Shown here in pieces: positions 32,573 to 41,728 of a DNA stretch of 46,991 bases; position 1 is the stretch's first letter; each line of letters opens with the position of its first letter. Below the pieces are notes generated by a model. The model was not told the DNA's origin, ran no database searches, and worked only from the letters and a program-made list of their open reading frames with translations. The translations under genes were made by a program, and so were the position numbers. Location: the NCBI GenBank assembly GCA_903929755.1, contig CAIYVZ010000173.1, positions 1 through 46,991 on the forward strand, given 5' to 3'. Source of the DNA: an uncultured Acidobacteriia bacterium. Lineage in GTDB: Bacteria > Acidobacteriota > Terriglobia > Bryobacterales > Bryobacteraceae.

Positions 32573-32646
32573 CTGCTTATACGAAAACTATTCGAAAGGA
32601 AGATCGCTCACCTGGCGCGAAAACACCATAGAGCGATTTGGAACGC

Positions 32647-34107
32647 TTACTTGCCGATGCCGGCGGCGTCCCGTGCGAAGTTGAGCACGAAGCCGGGGAG
32701 AACTCCGAGGATGAAGGTACCGATGGCCGGCAGGACGAGCGCGGTGCGCAGGCCTGGGGTGAGCGGTTCCAGGGCTTCGGTGGCTTCACTGGGATCGTGC
32801 ATGTACATGACGACCAGCAAGCGCAGGTAGTAGTAAGCGGCAACGGCTGAGTTGAGCAGACCGAGGATGGCGAGCCAAACCAGGTTGGATTCCAGTGCGG
32901 CGCGGAAGATGTAGAACTTGCCGAAGAAGCCGCCGGTCAGCGGGACACCGATGAGCGAGAGGACGAAGATGGTCAGCAGCGCCGCCGTGAAGGGCTGTTT
33001 CTTGCCGAGGCCGGCCAGATCGCTGATCTGTACGTTGGTCTCGCCCTTGCCCGCCATGTGGATGACGACGGCGAAGGCCCCGATGTTCATGAGGGCGTAC
33101 GCGGCCAGGTAGAACATGGCGGCGGTAGTGCCGATTTCAGAGCGCGAGGTGAGTGCCACCAAAATATAGCCGGCATGCGCGATGGAACTGTAGCCGAGCA
33201 TGCGCTTCACGTTCGTCTGGGTGAGCGCGGCGAAGTTGCCGATGGTCATGGACAGCAGGGCCATAACCCAGAGGATCGGCTCCCAGGAGGATGCGACCGG
33301 CTGGAAGGCAGTGACGAAGATCCGCAGGAAGATAGCGAAGGCGGCGGCTTTCGGAGCGGTGGCGAGGAACGCGCTGACCGGGGCGGGTGCGCCCTGGTAG
33401 ACGTCCGGAGCCCACATCTGGAAGGGTGCGCCCGAAACTTTGAAGCCGAGACCGATGATCATGAGCGCCGCGGCGACGCTGACCATAACGAGCGAAACGC
33501 CAGGGGCCGCGAGCGCCGTGTGGATTTCGTTGAGCTTGGTGGAGCCCGTGATGCCGTAAACCAGCGCGACGCCGTAGAGCAGGAAGCCTGTGGCGAAAGA
33601 GCCGAGCAGGAAGTACTTGAGAGCGGCCTCGTTGTTGCGTTTGTCGTGGCGGAGGTAACCGGCAAGGACGTAGCTGGCGATGGAGGAGATTTCAAGACCG
33701 ATGAAGATCATGATCAGATCGTTCGACGCGGCCATCAGGCACTGGCCTGAGACGGCGAACAGGATCAGAGCGTGATATTCGCTGGTTTCGGCTTTCTCCC
33801 GGTCCAGGTAGTGATAGGAGGAGAAGACCGCGAAGATGCCGATGGTGATGACCAGAATCCGGAAGTAGGTGGCGAAACCATCCACGATCAGGAGGTTTGA
33901 ATAAGCGAATCCGGGATCGCCGTTGGCCGCGACCGCGGCCAACAGGGCGGCAATAAAGGCCAGGATGGAGAGGTGCCCGAAGAACTTTGGTTTTGACTTC
34001 GAAAGGAACGGATCAAGAACCATCATCAGCGTGCCCGCTGCGATCAGAATGGTCTCCGGCAGAAAGCGTAAGAGGTCGGAGTTGGAGGGGGTGAAATTAG
34101 CGGGCAT
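32647..34107 (-). CDS. nuoN: NADH-quinone oxidoreductase subunit N
   Basis: This 486-residue membrane subunit is one of the three antiporter-like proton pumps of complex I. About fourteen hydrophobic helices are visible. Typical segments are ALILFAVSGQCLMAASNDLI, FIGLEISSIASYVLAGY with the key Glu, and EAALKYFLLGSFATGFLLYG with the key Lys. KRMLGYSSIAHAGYILVAL is another strong family mark. It is the last gene of the operon; its ATG overlaps the 3' end of nuoM by 11 bases. Confidence 0.95.
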   Translation of the reverse strand: MPANFTPSNSDLLRFLPETILIAAGTLMMVLDPFLSKSKPKFFGHLSILAFIAALLAAVAANGDPGFAYSNLLIVDGFATYFRILVITIGIFAVFSSYHYLDREKAETSEYHALILFAVSGQCLMAASNDLIMIFIGLEISSIASYVLAGYLRHDKRNNEAALKYFLLGSFATGFLLYGVALVYGITGSTKLNEIHTALAAPGVSLVMVSVAAALMIIGLGFKVSGAPFQMWAPDVYQGAPAPVSAFLATAPKAAAFAIFLRIFVTAFQPVASSWEPILWVMALLSMTIGNFAALTQTNVKRMLGYSSIAHAGYILVALTSRSEIGTTAAMFYLAAYALMNIGAFAVVIHMAGKGETNVQISDLAGLGKKQPFTAALLTIFVLSLIGVPLTGGFFGKFYIFRAALESNLVWLAILGLLNSAVAAYYYLRLLVVMYMHDPSEATEALEPLTPGLRTALVLPAIGTFILGVLPGFVLNFARDAAGIGK

Positions 34108-35743
34108 GTGCGCTGCCTCCGGCGACCGGTGTCATGTTCACGTGGCTGGCCCCTTTAGGGTTGGTAAAGGAGATTGCACCTTTATGTGTTGCATCCAGAA
34201 TCCTGGTGTTCTGTGTGGAGATGACCGGCAGGAAGCTTTGGGAGTACATTCCCATCCAAACCATCATGACCACAAGGGGGACAACGCAGGCCCATTCGCG
34301 GGGGCTGAGATCCGGCATGGCGTGACCATGTGAATCAGAAGCGTGAGATTTGTGACCGGGGGCGGCAGGGGCGTGGTCATCATGACCGCCGTGTCCGCCA
34401 TGGGCGTCGGCTACAGGTTCCACACCGTCGACAGTGCCGAAGAAGACTCGCTGGTACATCCAGAGCATGTAGCAGGCGGAAAGAATGACGCCGAGTCCGG
34501 CGAACGCTGCCCAGCTGATGCTGCGGATAGCCGCGCCCTGCAGGACGAGGAATTCACCCACGAAGTTGTTCAGAGTCGGGAGGCCAATGCTGGCGAAGGT
34601 GGTGATCATGAAGATGATCGACAACCAGGGTGCCACGGTGGCGACCCCGCCGTAATCCTTAATGGCGAGAGAGTGCTTGCGCTCGTAAAGGAAGCCGACC
34701 AGGACGAAGAGGGCGCCGGTGGAGATACCGTGATTCAGCATCTGATAAACCGCGCCGTCGAGCCCGGTCTGCGTGAGTGAGAAGACGCCGAGCACAACGA
34801 ACCCCAAGTGGCTGACCGAGGAGTAGGCGACCAGTTTCTTCATGTTGGGCTGGACCATGGCAACCAGTGCGCCGTAGACAATGCCGATGATGGCGAGGGT
34901 CGCAATCCAGGGGGCATTCTCTTTGGCGGCGCCGGGGAACATGGGCAGGCAGAAACGAACCAGACCGTAGGTACCCATTTTCAGCATGACCGAGGCCAGC
35001 ATGACGGAACCGGCGGTGGGCGCTTCCACGTGGGCGTCCGGCAACCAGGTGTGCAGCGGGAAGAGCGGCACTTTGATGGCAAACGCGAGGAAGAAGGCCA
35101 GGAAGAGCAGCGTCTCCTGGGTATGCGTGAGAGCGATGCGGCCACTCTGCAGCATGTCAAGGATAGTGACGTAATCGAAGGTGCCGGCCTGCGTGTACAG
35201 GAAAATAATGGCGGCCAGCATGAGCACGGACCCGACCATCGTGTAAAGGAAGAACTTAACCGCGGCGTAGATGCGGCGGTCATGGCCCCAGATCCCGATG
35301 AGGAAGTACATGGGGACAAGGACAACTTCCCAGAACGCGTAGAACAGGAACAGGTCCCAGGCGGCGAAGACGCCGATCAGGCCGAATTCCAGAAGCAGGA
35401 GGAATGCGAAGAATTCCTTCACGCGATCCTGGATGTAATTCCAGGAGATCAGGATGGCGATGGGCGTGAGGAAGGTGGAGAGCATGATCAGCCAGAGGCT
35501 GAGACCGTCAATACCAACGTGATAGTGGATCTCGGGGTTCTGGATCCAGACGGCGTTGGTGACGAATTGCTGGCCAGCGGCGTGGTTGTCGAAACCGGTA
35601 ACGAGGCCAAGAGAGGCGACGAAGGCCACCAGCGAAACGCCCAGTGCGAAGAGGCGGCTGAGCTGGGGCTGAGTCCGGGGAACGAAGAGTGCCAGTAGAA
35701 AGCCGATGGCGGGGATGGCGATGATGATGTCGAGAAGGTTCAT
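34097..35743 (-). CDS. nuoM: NADH-quinone oxidoreductase subunit M
   Basis: This 548-residue proton-pumping membrane subunit has the expected core: FYAFWEVVLVPMYFLIGIWG with the conserved Glu, AIKVPLFPLHTWLPDAHVEA with the Lys, and KKLVAYSSVSHLGFVVLG. The ATG at 35743 shares a base with the nuoL stop; the frame is open further upstream but reads like out-of-frame nuoL. Near the C terminus a loop between the last helices is rich in His (AHGGHGGHDDHAPAAPGH, then KSHASDSHGHA). This insertion is not usual for NuoM and could bind metal. Confidence 0.95.
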   Translation of the reverse strand: MNLLDIIIAIPAIGFLLALFVPRTQPQLSRLFALGVSLVAFVASLGLVTGFDNHAAGQQFVTNAVWIQNPEIHYHVGIDGLSLWLIMLSTFLTPIAILISWNYIQDRVKEFFAFLLLLEFGLIGVFAAWDLFLFYAFWEVVLVPMYFLIGIWGHDRRIYAAVKFFLYTMVGSVLMLAAIIFLYTQAGTFDYVTILDMLQSGRIALTHTQETLLFLAFFLAFAIKVPLFPLHTWLPDAHVEAPTAGSVMLASVMLKMGTYGLVRFCLPMFPGAAKENAPWIATLAIIGIVYGALVAMVQPNMKKLVAYSSVSHLGFVVLGVFSLTQTGLDGAVYQMLNHGISTGALFVLVGFLYERKHSLAIKDYGGVATVAPWLSIIFMITTFASIGLPTLNNFVGEFLVLQGAAIRSISWAAFAGLGVILSACYMLWMYQRVFFGTVDGVEPVADAHGGHGGHDDHAPAAPGHKSHASDSHGHAMPDLSPREWACVVPLVVMMVWMGMYSQSFLPVISTQNTRILDATHKGAISFTNPKGASHVNMTPVAGGSAHAR

Positions 35744-37590
35744 TAGCGAACACCTCCCGCGATGCCCATCAGGATGATGATGACAACCGAGCCGGCCACA
35801 ATCCATGTGGCATAGCTCCTGATGTTGCCGGATTGTATAAGTTTGAGCACGTTGCCGATGCCTTGCGCCTGGGAACCAACACCGTTGACGGTGCCGTCGA
35901 TTACGCCCGCGTCCACCGTCTTCCAGAGGATGGCGGTGGAACCTTCGATAAGAGGCTCAACGATGGCCGCGTCATAGGCTTCATCCACGCGGTATTTATC
36001 GTTGATGAGGCGATAGAGGGGGCCGAAAGCGTTGGCGATTTTGCCAGGAAGTTCCTGATTGACCACGTACATGTACCAGGAGATGCCGATGCCGAGGAGG
36101 CCGGCCGCTACCGAGATAGCCATCAGCATGTGCTCTTCGGGAATTTCTTCCTTAAGCGGGAACATGTCTTTCAGGATCTCGGGAACGTTGAACAGGAAGC
36201 CGCCGCCGAGCGAGAGAACCGCCAGGACCATCAGGGGAGCGAGCATCACCATGGGCGATTCGTGAGGTTTGCCGTGGCCGCGATATTCGCCCCAGAAAGT
36301 CATCCAGAAGGCGCGCCAGACGTAGAAAGCAGTCATGCCGGCGGTGACGACGCCGACCCAGAACATCCAGGGTGCGTGTTCGTAAGCAGCGGTGAGAATT
36401 GCGTCCTTACTGAAGAAGCCGGAGGTGCCGGGGAAGCCGGCGATGGCCAGAGAAGCGCAGGCGAGAACGATGCAGGTCCAGGGGGCGTATTTCTTGAGAC
36501 CGCCCATGTGCCGCATATCCTGTTCCCCGTGGCAGGCGTGGATAACGGAACCAGCGCCGAGGAAGAGGAGGGCCTTGAAGAACGCGTGGGTCATCAGGTG
36601 CCAGACACCGGCGGAGAAAGCTCCGACGCCGACGCCGAGGAACATATACCCGAGCTGCGAAACGGTGGAGTACGCGAAGACCTTCTTAATGTCGTACTGC
36701 GTAATGCCGATGGTGGCGGCGAAGACCGCGGTCGCCAGACCGATGATGGCTACCGTCTCCATCGCGATGGGCGCGTGAAGGAAGATGACTGCGGAACGCG
36801 TACACATGTAAACGCCGGCCGTGACCATGGTTGCCGCGTGGATGAGGGCCGACACGGGTGTTGGACCTTCCATGGCGTCCGGGAGCCAGACGTAGAGGGG
36901 AATCTGTGCCGACTTACCAGCCGCGCCGACCAGCATGAGGAGAGCGATGGCGGTGAGGGTTTCAACCGGGGCTCCGGGGGCCTTCGCGAAGACTTTGGTG
37001 AAATCGAGCGTCCCGAAGTTGATGACGATGATAAACATCGCCAGGGCGAAGCCGAAGTCACCAATGCGGTTGACGATGAAGGCCTTGTTGCCCGCGGTGG
37101 TCGCACTCTTCTTATTGAAATAGAAGCCGATAAGGAGGTAACTGCAGAGACCGACGCCTTCCCAGCCGACGAAAAGGATTAAGTAATTCGCGGCCAGCAC
37201 CAGGTTCAGCATGAAGAACATGAAAAGGTTCAGGTAAGCGAAGAAGCGGTAGTAACCGCCTTCGTGGTCCATGTACCCGGTGGCGTAGATATGGATCAGC
37301 GACCCGATTCCCGTCACGATCATCAACATGATGATGGTGAGTTTGTCGACAGCGAAATCCCATCCAACGTGGAAGTTACCGCTCGCGATCCAGGTGAAGT
37401 AATGTGCCTGTAGCTTATGAGCGCCCCAGTCACTCGATGGGCCCACCACGAGGGCTACCCAGAGGAAGGACGCGAGAACGCTCCCGACGGCCACCGCGTT
37501 GATGGCGAGCTTAGGAAGTTTTTTGCCGAGAATGCCGTTTATCAGGAAGCCGAGAAACGGGAGCAGCGGTATGAGCCAGAGTTTAAACAT
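35743..37590 (-). CDS. nuoL: NADH-quinone oxidoreductase subunit L
   Basis: This 615-residue distal membrane pump has a C-terminal lateral helix. Family marks are NYLILFVGWEGVGLCSYLLI with the Glu, SAQIPLYVWLPDAMEGPTPV, ALIHAATMVTAGVYM, and KKVFAYSTVSQLGYMFLG. The long C-terminal part (VVNQELPGKIANAFGPLYR to YDAAIVEPLIEG) includes the lateral helix and the anchoring helix. Start and stop overlap neighbours by one base each, so it is translationally coupled with nuoK and nuoM. Confidence 0.96.
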   Translation of the reverse strand: MFKLWLIPLLPFLGFLINGILGKKLPKLAINAVAVGSVLASFLWVALVVGPSSDWGAHKLQAHYFTWIASGNFHVGWDFAVDKLTIIMLMIVTGIGSLIHIYATGYMDHEGGYYRFFAYLNLFMFFMLNLVLAANYLILFVGWEGVGLCSYLLIGFYFNKKSATTAGNKAFIVNRIGDFGFALAMFIIVINFGTLDFTKVFAKAPGAPVETLTAIALLMLVGAAGKSAQIPLYVWLPDAMEGPTPVSALIHAATMVTAGVYMCTRSAVIFLHAPIAMETVAIIGLATAVFAATIGITQYDIKKVFAYSTVSQLGYMFLGVGVGAFSAGVWHLMTHAFFKALLFLGAGSVIHACHGEQDMRHMGGLKKYAPWTCIVLACASLAIAGFPGTSGFFSKDAILTAAYEHAPWMFWVGVVTAGMTAFYVWRAFWMTFWGEYRGHGKPHESPMVMLAPLMVLAVLSLGGGFLFNVPEILKDMFPLKEEIPEEHMLMAISVAAGLLGIGISWYMYVVNQELPGKIANAFGPLYRLINDKYRVDEAYDAAIVEPLIEGSTAILWKTVDAGVIDGTVNGVGSQAQGIGNVLKLIQSGNIRSYATWIVAGSVVIIILMGIAGGVR

Positions 37591-37931
37591 CAGTTCTTCA
37601 GAGACTCGATTTCGTCGATATTCAGGGTTGAGCGGTTCCTGAACACCGTGAGGATAATCGCAAGACCCACCGCCGCTTCGGCAGCCGCCACCACCATCAC
37701 GAAGAACGTGAACAGGTGACCGGCGACTTGCTTGTGCTCGTGCGCAAAGGCGATGAAGCTGAGGTTCACCGCGTTGAGCATCAGTTCAATGCACATGAAC
37801 ACAGTGATAATGTTGCGGCGGAGAATAAAGCCCGCCACACCGATGACAAACAGAACTGCTGATAAAGCTAAGTACCACGCGGTGGGGACCGCGCCGTGTT
37901 TGAGGGTTTCCAGTACCTGCGCCGGATCCAT
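37590..37931 (-). CDS. nuoK: NADH-quinone oxidoreductase subunit K
   Basis: This small 113-residue membrane subunit has three helices. The family motif with membrane glutamates is visible: [20 protein letters not shown] and [20 protein letters not shown]. The ATG at 37931 ([13 protein letters not shown]) is preferred over a longer frame starting at 37973 that overlaps nuoJ. It is coupled to nuoL by a one-base overlap. Confidence 0.95.
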   Translation of the reverse strand: MDPAQVLETLKHGAVPTAWYLALSAVLFVIGVAGFILRRNIITVFMCIELMLNAVNLSFIAFAHEHKQVAGHLFTFFVMVVAAAEAAVGLAIILTVFRNRSTLNIDEIESLKN

Positions 37932-37932
37932 A

Positions 37933-38433
37933 TTAGTCAAGTTCCTTTCGCGCAAGAACGATGGCGCCAACAATGGCGATCAGAATTAAAACTGAGGTGA
38001 CTTCAAAGGGCAGCAAGTATTGAGTGAAGAGGGCGTAGCCGACTTCGTACGCGCCGCCGCCCTTCCAGTCACCGAACTTCACCTCGCCGAGTTTCGGCAT
38101 GCCCGTCTGCATGAAATAAGCCAGCGAGCCGAGGAGACCGATGATGGCCGGGACGCCGAAGATAAGAGCCATCCAGGAGCGCCCCTTGGTTTCTTCGGTT
38201 CCGGCATTCAGCAACATGATGACGAAGATGAAAAGCACCATGATGGCGCCCGCATAGACAATCATCTGCGCCATGGCGATAAATTCTGCGCCCTGCAGAA
38301 GATAGAGGACGGCGAGAGACGCCATGACAGCTACCAGCGACAAAGCGCTTGAAATGGGGTGCTTCTGGAGCACAACGTTCACGCCGCAAGCGACGGCGAT
38401 GAAGGCGAAGAGGAGAAAGAACAGTGGGTCCAT
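37933..38433 (-). CDS. nuoJ: NADH-quinone oxidoreductase subunit J
   Basis: This membrane subunit has 166 residues. Five helices are apparent, with the conserved [20 protein letters not shown] segment that holds the pi-bulge helix and Tyr needed for coupling. The start at 38433 ([14 protein letters not shown]) overlaps the nuoH stop by one base. In most bacteria nuoI lies between nuoH and nuoJ; here nothing fits between them. Confidence 0.94.
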   Translation of the reverse strand: MDPLFFLLFAFIAVACGVNVVLQKHPISSALSLVAVMASLAVLYLLQGAEFIAMAQMIVYAGAIMVLFIFVIMLLNAGTEETKGRSWMALIFGVPAIIGLLGSLAYFMQTGMPKLGEVKFGDWKGGGAYEVGYALFTQYLLPFEVTSVLILIAIVGAIVLARKELD

Positions 38434-39653
38434 TAGGAAACCAGTGCCACCAGGAAGCCGGTGACCAGCAGATTTAACAACGCGACGGGGAAGAGGAACT
38501 TCCACGCAAAACCCATCAGCTGATCGTAACGGAAGCGGGGCAGCGTGGCGCGGATCCAGACAAACAGGAAGAGCAGGAAGAGCAACTTCGCCGTGAACCA
38601 GAAGATGGGCATAATGATGGGGACGGTGGGCGGGAAGGCCAGCAGACCGGCCATACCGAAGAAGACGACGGCGAAGACCGGCAGGGTAATGCGGTCAAAC
38701 GGGCGTGCCGGGTTCAACCCGTGATAGAGGCAGACGGAACCGACAGCAGCCATAAGGAGCGGGGCCACCAGGTTCGACCCCATGGATTCGGGAAAGAGCG
38801 GATGCCAGCCACCAAGGAAGAGGATGGTTGCCACCGAGCAGACCGTGACCATGTTCGCGTATTCGGCCATGAAGAAAGCCGCGAACGACATGCTGCTGTA
38901 TTCCACGTGGAAGCCGGCGACGAGTTCGTTTTCGGCTTCCGGAAGATCGAACGGGATTCGGTTGGTTTCGGCGAAGGCCGCGATCATGAAAATGATGAAA
39001 GAGAAAATTTGAGGAGCGGGGAACTGAAAAATGGCCCAGTGGGGGAGAAACCCGAAGTAGAAACCCTTTTGGGTGTCAGCAATGGCGCGGAGGCTGAGCG
39101 TTCCGGCGGTGAGGAGCGGCGCGGCGATTGCCAGGGACATGGGCAGTTCGTAGCTGATCATCTGAGCGGAACTGCGGAGACCGCCGAGCAGCGCGTACTT
39201 ATTGTTAGATGACCAACCGGCGAGCGCGATGCCGTAGACGCCGAGGGAACTGACCGCCAGGATCAGAAGGACGCCGACGTTGATGTCAGCCAGTTCCATC
39301 ATGGTCTTGTAGGGCCCGAACGTCTTGCCGGCGATTACCATAGCCGGGATGGTGATGTCGGTCCCAAACGGGATAATCGAAATGGAGATCAGCGCCATGA
39401 AGACGGCGAAGAACGGCGCGGCCAGGTAATAAAACTTGTTCACGTGGGGAGGCAGAACGCCTTCCTTTGTGATGAGTTTAATCACGTCGGCCAAAGGCTG
39501 CAGCAGGCCGTGGGGACCGACGCGCGAGGGGCCCATCCGGACCTGAACGTGTGCGATCACCTTACGCTCCACCCATTGGAGGTAGGCGAGAGCGGTCATA
39601 AAGATAAACAGAATCAGCGCGAGCTTCACGCCGGTAATGACGAGGAATTCCAT
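38433..39653 (-). CDS. nuoH: NADH-quinone oxidoreductase subunit H
   Basis: This 406-residue membrane subunit forms the quinone chamber at the junction with the peripheral arm. Clear marks are YLQWVERKVIAHVQVRMGPS, RVGPHGLLQPLADVIKLITK, the acidic loop AAFAETNRIPFDLPEAENEL, and GFHVEYSSMSFAAFFMAEYA. It overlaps nuoG and nuoJ by one base each. Confidence 0.96.
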   Translation of the reverse strand: MEFLVITGVKLALILFIFMTALAYLQWVERKVIAHVQVRMGPSRVGPHGLLQPLADVIKLITKEGVLPPHVNKFYYLAAPFFAVFMALISISIIPFGTDITIPAMVIAGKTFGPYKTMMELADINVGVLLILAVSSLGVYGIALAGWSSNNKYALLGGLRSSAQMISYELPMSLAIAAPLLTAGTLSLRAIADTQKGFYFGFLPHWAIFQFPAPQIFSFIIFMIAAFAETNRIPFDLPEAENELVAGFHVEYSSMSFAAFFMAEYANMVTVCSVATILFLGGWHPLFPESMGSNLVAPLLMAAVGSVCLYHGLNPARPFDRITLPVFAVVFFGMAGLLAFPPTVPIIMPIFWFTAKLLFLLFLFVWIRATLPRFRYDQLMGFAWKFLFPVALLNLLVTGFLVALVS

Positions 39654-41728
39654 CAGCGGCTCTGCCTTCCCTCAATTACGGAATTGAGAACTGTTGAGTA
39701 TCGGCCAAGCGTGCCGGAGGTGAACAGGTTGTCGTGGGATGAACGGATCAGGTCGGGGCGGGAATCGACTCCAACACGGCCATTCACGGGCGCGGTTTGT
39801 TGAGCGCCGATGGTGACGAGCGGGAGTGGAATATCGTAGCCCTTCACGTTCTTGCGAATTTCGGCGTAGACCGTTTCGGGGAGCCAGGGACCCATGAGAG
39901 CGGCCAGACCCATTTCCTTCGCGATGAGACCGATGATTTCGAGGTCGGTTTTGGTGCCCATGGTGGCGGAGGCACGCTTCAGGCGCTGCACTTCGCCGCA
40001 TCCGTTGGTCACGGTGCCGTTCTTTTCGTAGGCGGAAGCTGACGGCAGAACCACGTCGGCGCGCTGCGCGGTTTCGGTGAGGAAGAGATCCTGCACCACC
40101 ACGAAGGCCTTTGAGGCTGCGACCTTGGCTTTTTCGAGGGGGTTGGAACCGATCACCCAGAGGGCGGCCAGATCATTGGCCGCCAGGAGTTCGTCGATGG
40201 TCGCGCCCGCCACGTTGGAGGCGTGGAAGCCAGGGTTTAGTTCGGGAACCAGGCCCATGTCGATAGCGCCGCGTGAGTTCGAGTAATCGACCAGAGCGCA
40301 GTAGCTGACCGGGATGCCGAGAGACTGACCGTATTCGACGAGTGACCGAACCTTGTCACCCTTAATGGAGTCTCCGAAGACAATGACGAGGTCTTTTTCA
40401 GCCGCCAGCGCTTCGCGGAGGCCTTCGAGAGCCGAGAGTTCTTCGCCGCGAATCGCACGGACCGAACGAGTGGCAACCAAATCTTCGCGAACCGTTTCGG
40501 CCGTCACCGCATAAACATGCGCTTCGTGGTGACGGAAGTTGGCGCGGATTTGGAAGGCAAGGAAGGGATGCTCAACGGCAAGATCTGCGCCGATGACCAA
40601 AACCGCTTTGCCTTCGTAGAAATCGACGCTTTTGGCCAGGCGTCCGGTGGTACCGGAGAGAGCGTCCACCAGCGTGACCACGTCACCGGTGCGGTGGTGA
40701 TCAATATTGTTGGTGCCCAGGCCCTGCCGCGCAAACTTCTGCAGGTAGTAATTTTCTTCGTTGGTGGTCTGGTTGGAGCCGATGACGCCGAACTTGCCGC
40801 CTTTGGCTTTCACCTCAGCAAACTTCTTGCTGATGGTTTCCAGAGCTTTCGACCAGGAGACTTCTTCCAGCTTGCCGTTCACCCGAATCATGGGGGACTG
40901 CAGGCGATCAGCATGCTCACTGAAATCGAAGCCGTACCGGCCCTTGATGCAGAGGAATTCGCCGTTCACACCGGAACGGTCGCGGTTGTTGCCACGAACG
41001 ATTTCGTCGTTGCGAACACCGAGGGTCGTCTTGCAGCCATCAGAACAATGAGTGCAGATGGTGCCGACGTGTTCCATTTCCCACGGCCGCGTCTGGTAGC
41101 GGTAAGCGCCGCTGGTGAGCGCGCCCACGGGACAGATATCGATGCACTGGCCGCATTCGTCGCATTCCAGGTGATCGCCCTTGTTGGGAGCAATCAGGGA
41201 CATGGCGCCGCGGTTGATGACGCCCAGAGCGCTGACGCCCATGCCTTCATCGCAGGCTCGAACGCAGCGGAAACAGAGAATACAGCGGGGTGCGTCGTAG
41301 AAAACTACCGGGGACCACTGCTGCTCGTCCACGTGGATCTTCGTTTCGGTGTAGCGGCTTTCGCCGGCTCCGTAACGGAAGACCATGTCCTGTAGTTCGC
41401 ACTCGCCGCCCTTGTCGCAAACGGGGCAATCGAGGGGGTGATTCGTGAGCAGGAATTCCAGCGTGGATTTCCGCGCCGCGTTCACCTGATCGGTTTCGGT
41501 TCGAACCACCATGCCTGCGGATACGGGCAGCGTGCAAGCCACCTGCATCTTGGGCATTCTTTCCACTTCCACCAGGCACATACGGCAGGCGGCCTGCAGC
41601 GAGTAGCCCTCGTAGTAGCAGAAGGACGGAATTTCAATGCCGTTCTGCTTTGCCGCCTCGATGAGGAGCATTCCGGCAGGAGCTTCCAGCTCTTGCCCGT
41701 TGATAGTAAATTTGACCAGATCAGCCAT
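39653..41728 (-). CDS. nuoG: NADH-quinone oxidoreductase subunit G
   Basis: This 691-residue electron-transfer subunit carries several iron-sulfur centres. An N-terminal [2Fe-2S] site is at SFCYYEGYSLQAACRMC. The His-ligated [4Fe-4S] site is HPLDCPVCDKGGECE. Two four-Cys sites follow in CILCFRCVRAC and CDECGQCIDICPVGAL. A further site, corresponding to the N7 position found in only some bacteria, is CTHCSDGC with the distal Cys in EFLCIKGRYG. The C-terminal part is the molybdopterin-oxidoreductase-like domain, without a cofactor in complex I. Length is shorter than E. coli NuoG. Both ends overlap neighbouring genes by one base. Confidence 0.95.
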   Translation of the reverse strand: MADLVKFTINGQELEAPAGMLLIEAAKQNGIEIPSFCYYEGYSLQAACRMCLVEVERMPKMQVACTLPVSAGMVVRTETDQVNAARKSTLEFLLTNHPLDCPVCDKGGECELQDMVFRYGAGESRYTETKIHVDEQQWSPVVFYDAPRCILCFRCVRACDEGMGVSALGVINRGAMSLIAPNKGDHLECDECGQCIDICPVGALTSGAYRYQTRPWEMEHVGTICTHCSDGCKTTLGVRNDEIVRGNNRDRSGVNGEFLCIKGRYGFDFSEHADRLQSPMIRVNGKLEEVSWSKALETISKKFAEVKAKGGKFGVIGSNQTTNEENYYLQKFARQGLGTNNIDHHRTGDVVTLVDALSGTTGRLAKSVDFYEGKAVLVIGADLAVEHPFLAFQIRANFRHHEAHVYAVTAETVREDLVATRSVRAIRGEELSALEGLREALAAEKDLVIVFGDSIKGDKVRSLVEYGQSLGIPVSYCALVDYSNSRGAIDMGLVPELNPGFHASNVAGATIDELLAANDLAALWVIGSNPLEKAKVAASKAFVVVQDLFLTETAQRADVVLPSASAYEKNGTVTNGCGEVQRLKRASATMGTKTDLEIIGLIAKEMGLAALMGPWLPETVYAEIRKNVKGYDIPLPLVTIGAQQTAPVNGRVGVDSRPDLIRSSHDNLFTSGTLGRYSTVLNSVIEGRQSR

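Noticed and set aside
35833-37182. 449-residue plus-strand frame opposite nuoL
   Set aside because: Composition is that of an antisense frame (many His, Asp, Glu, Arg) and nuoL is unmistakable.
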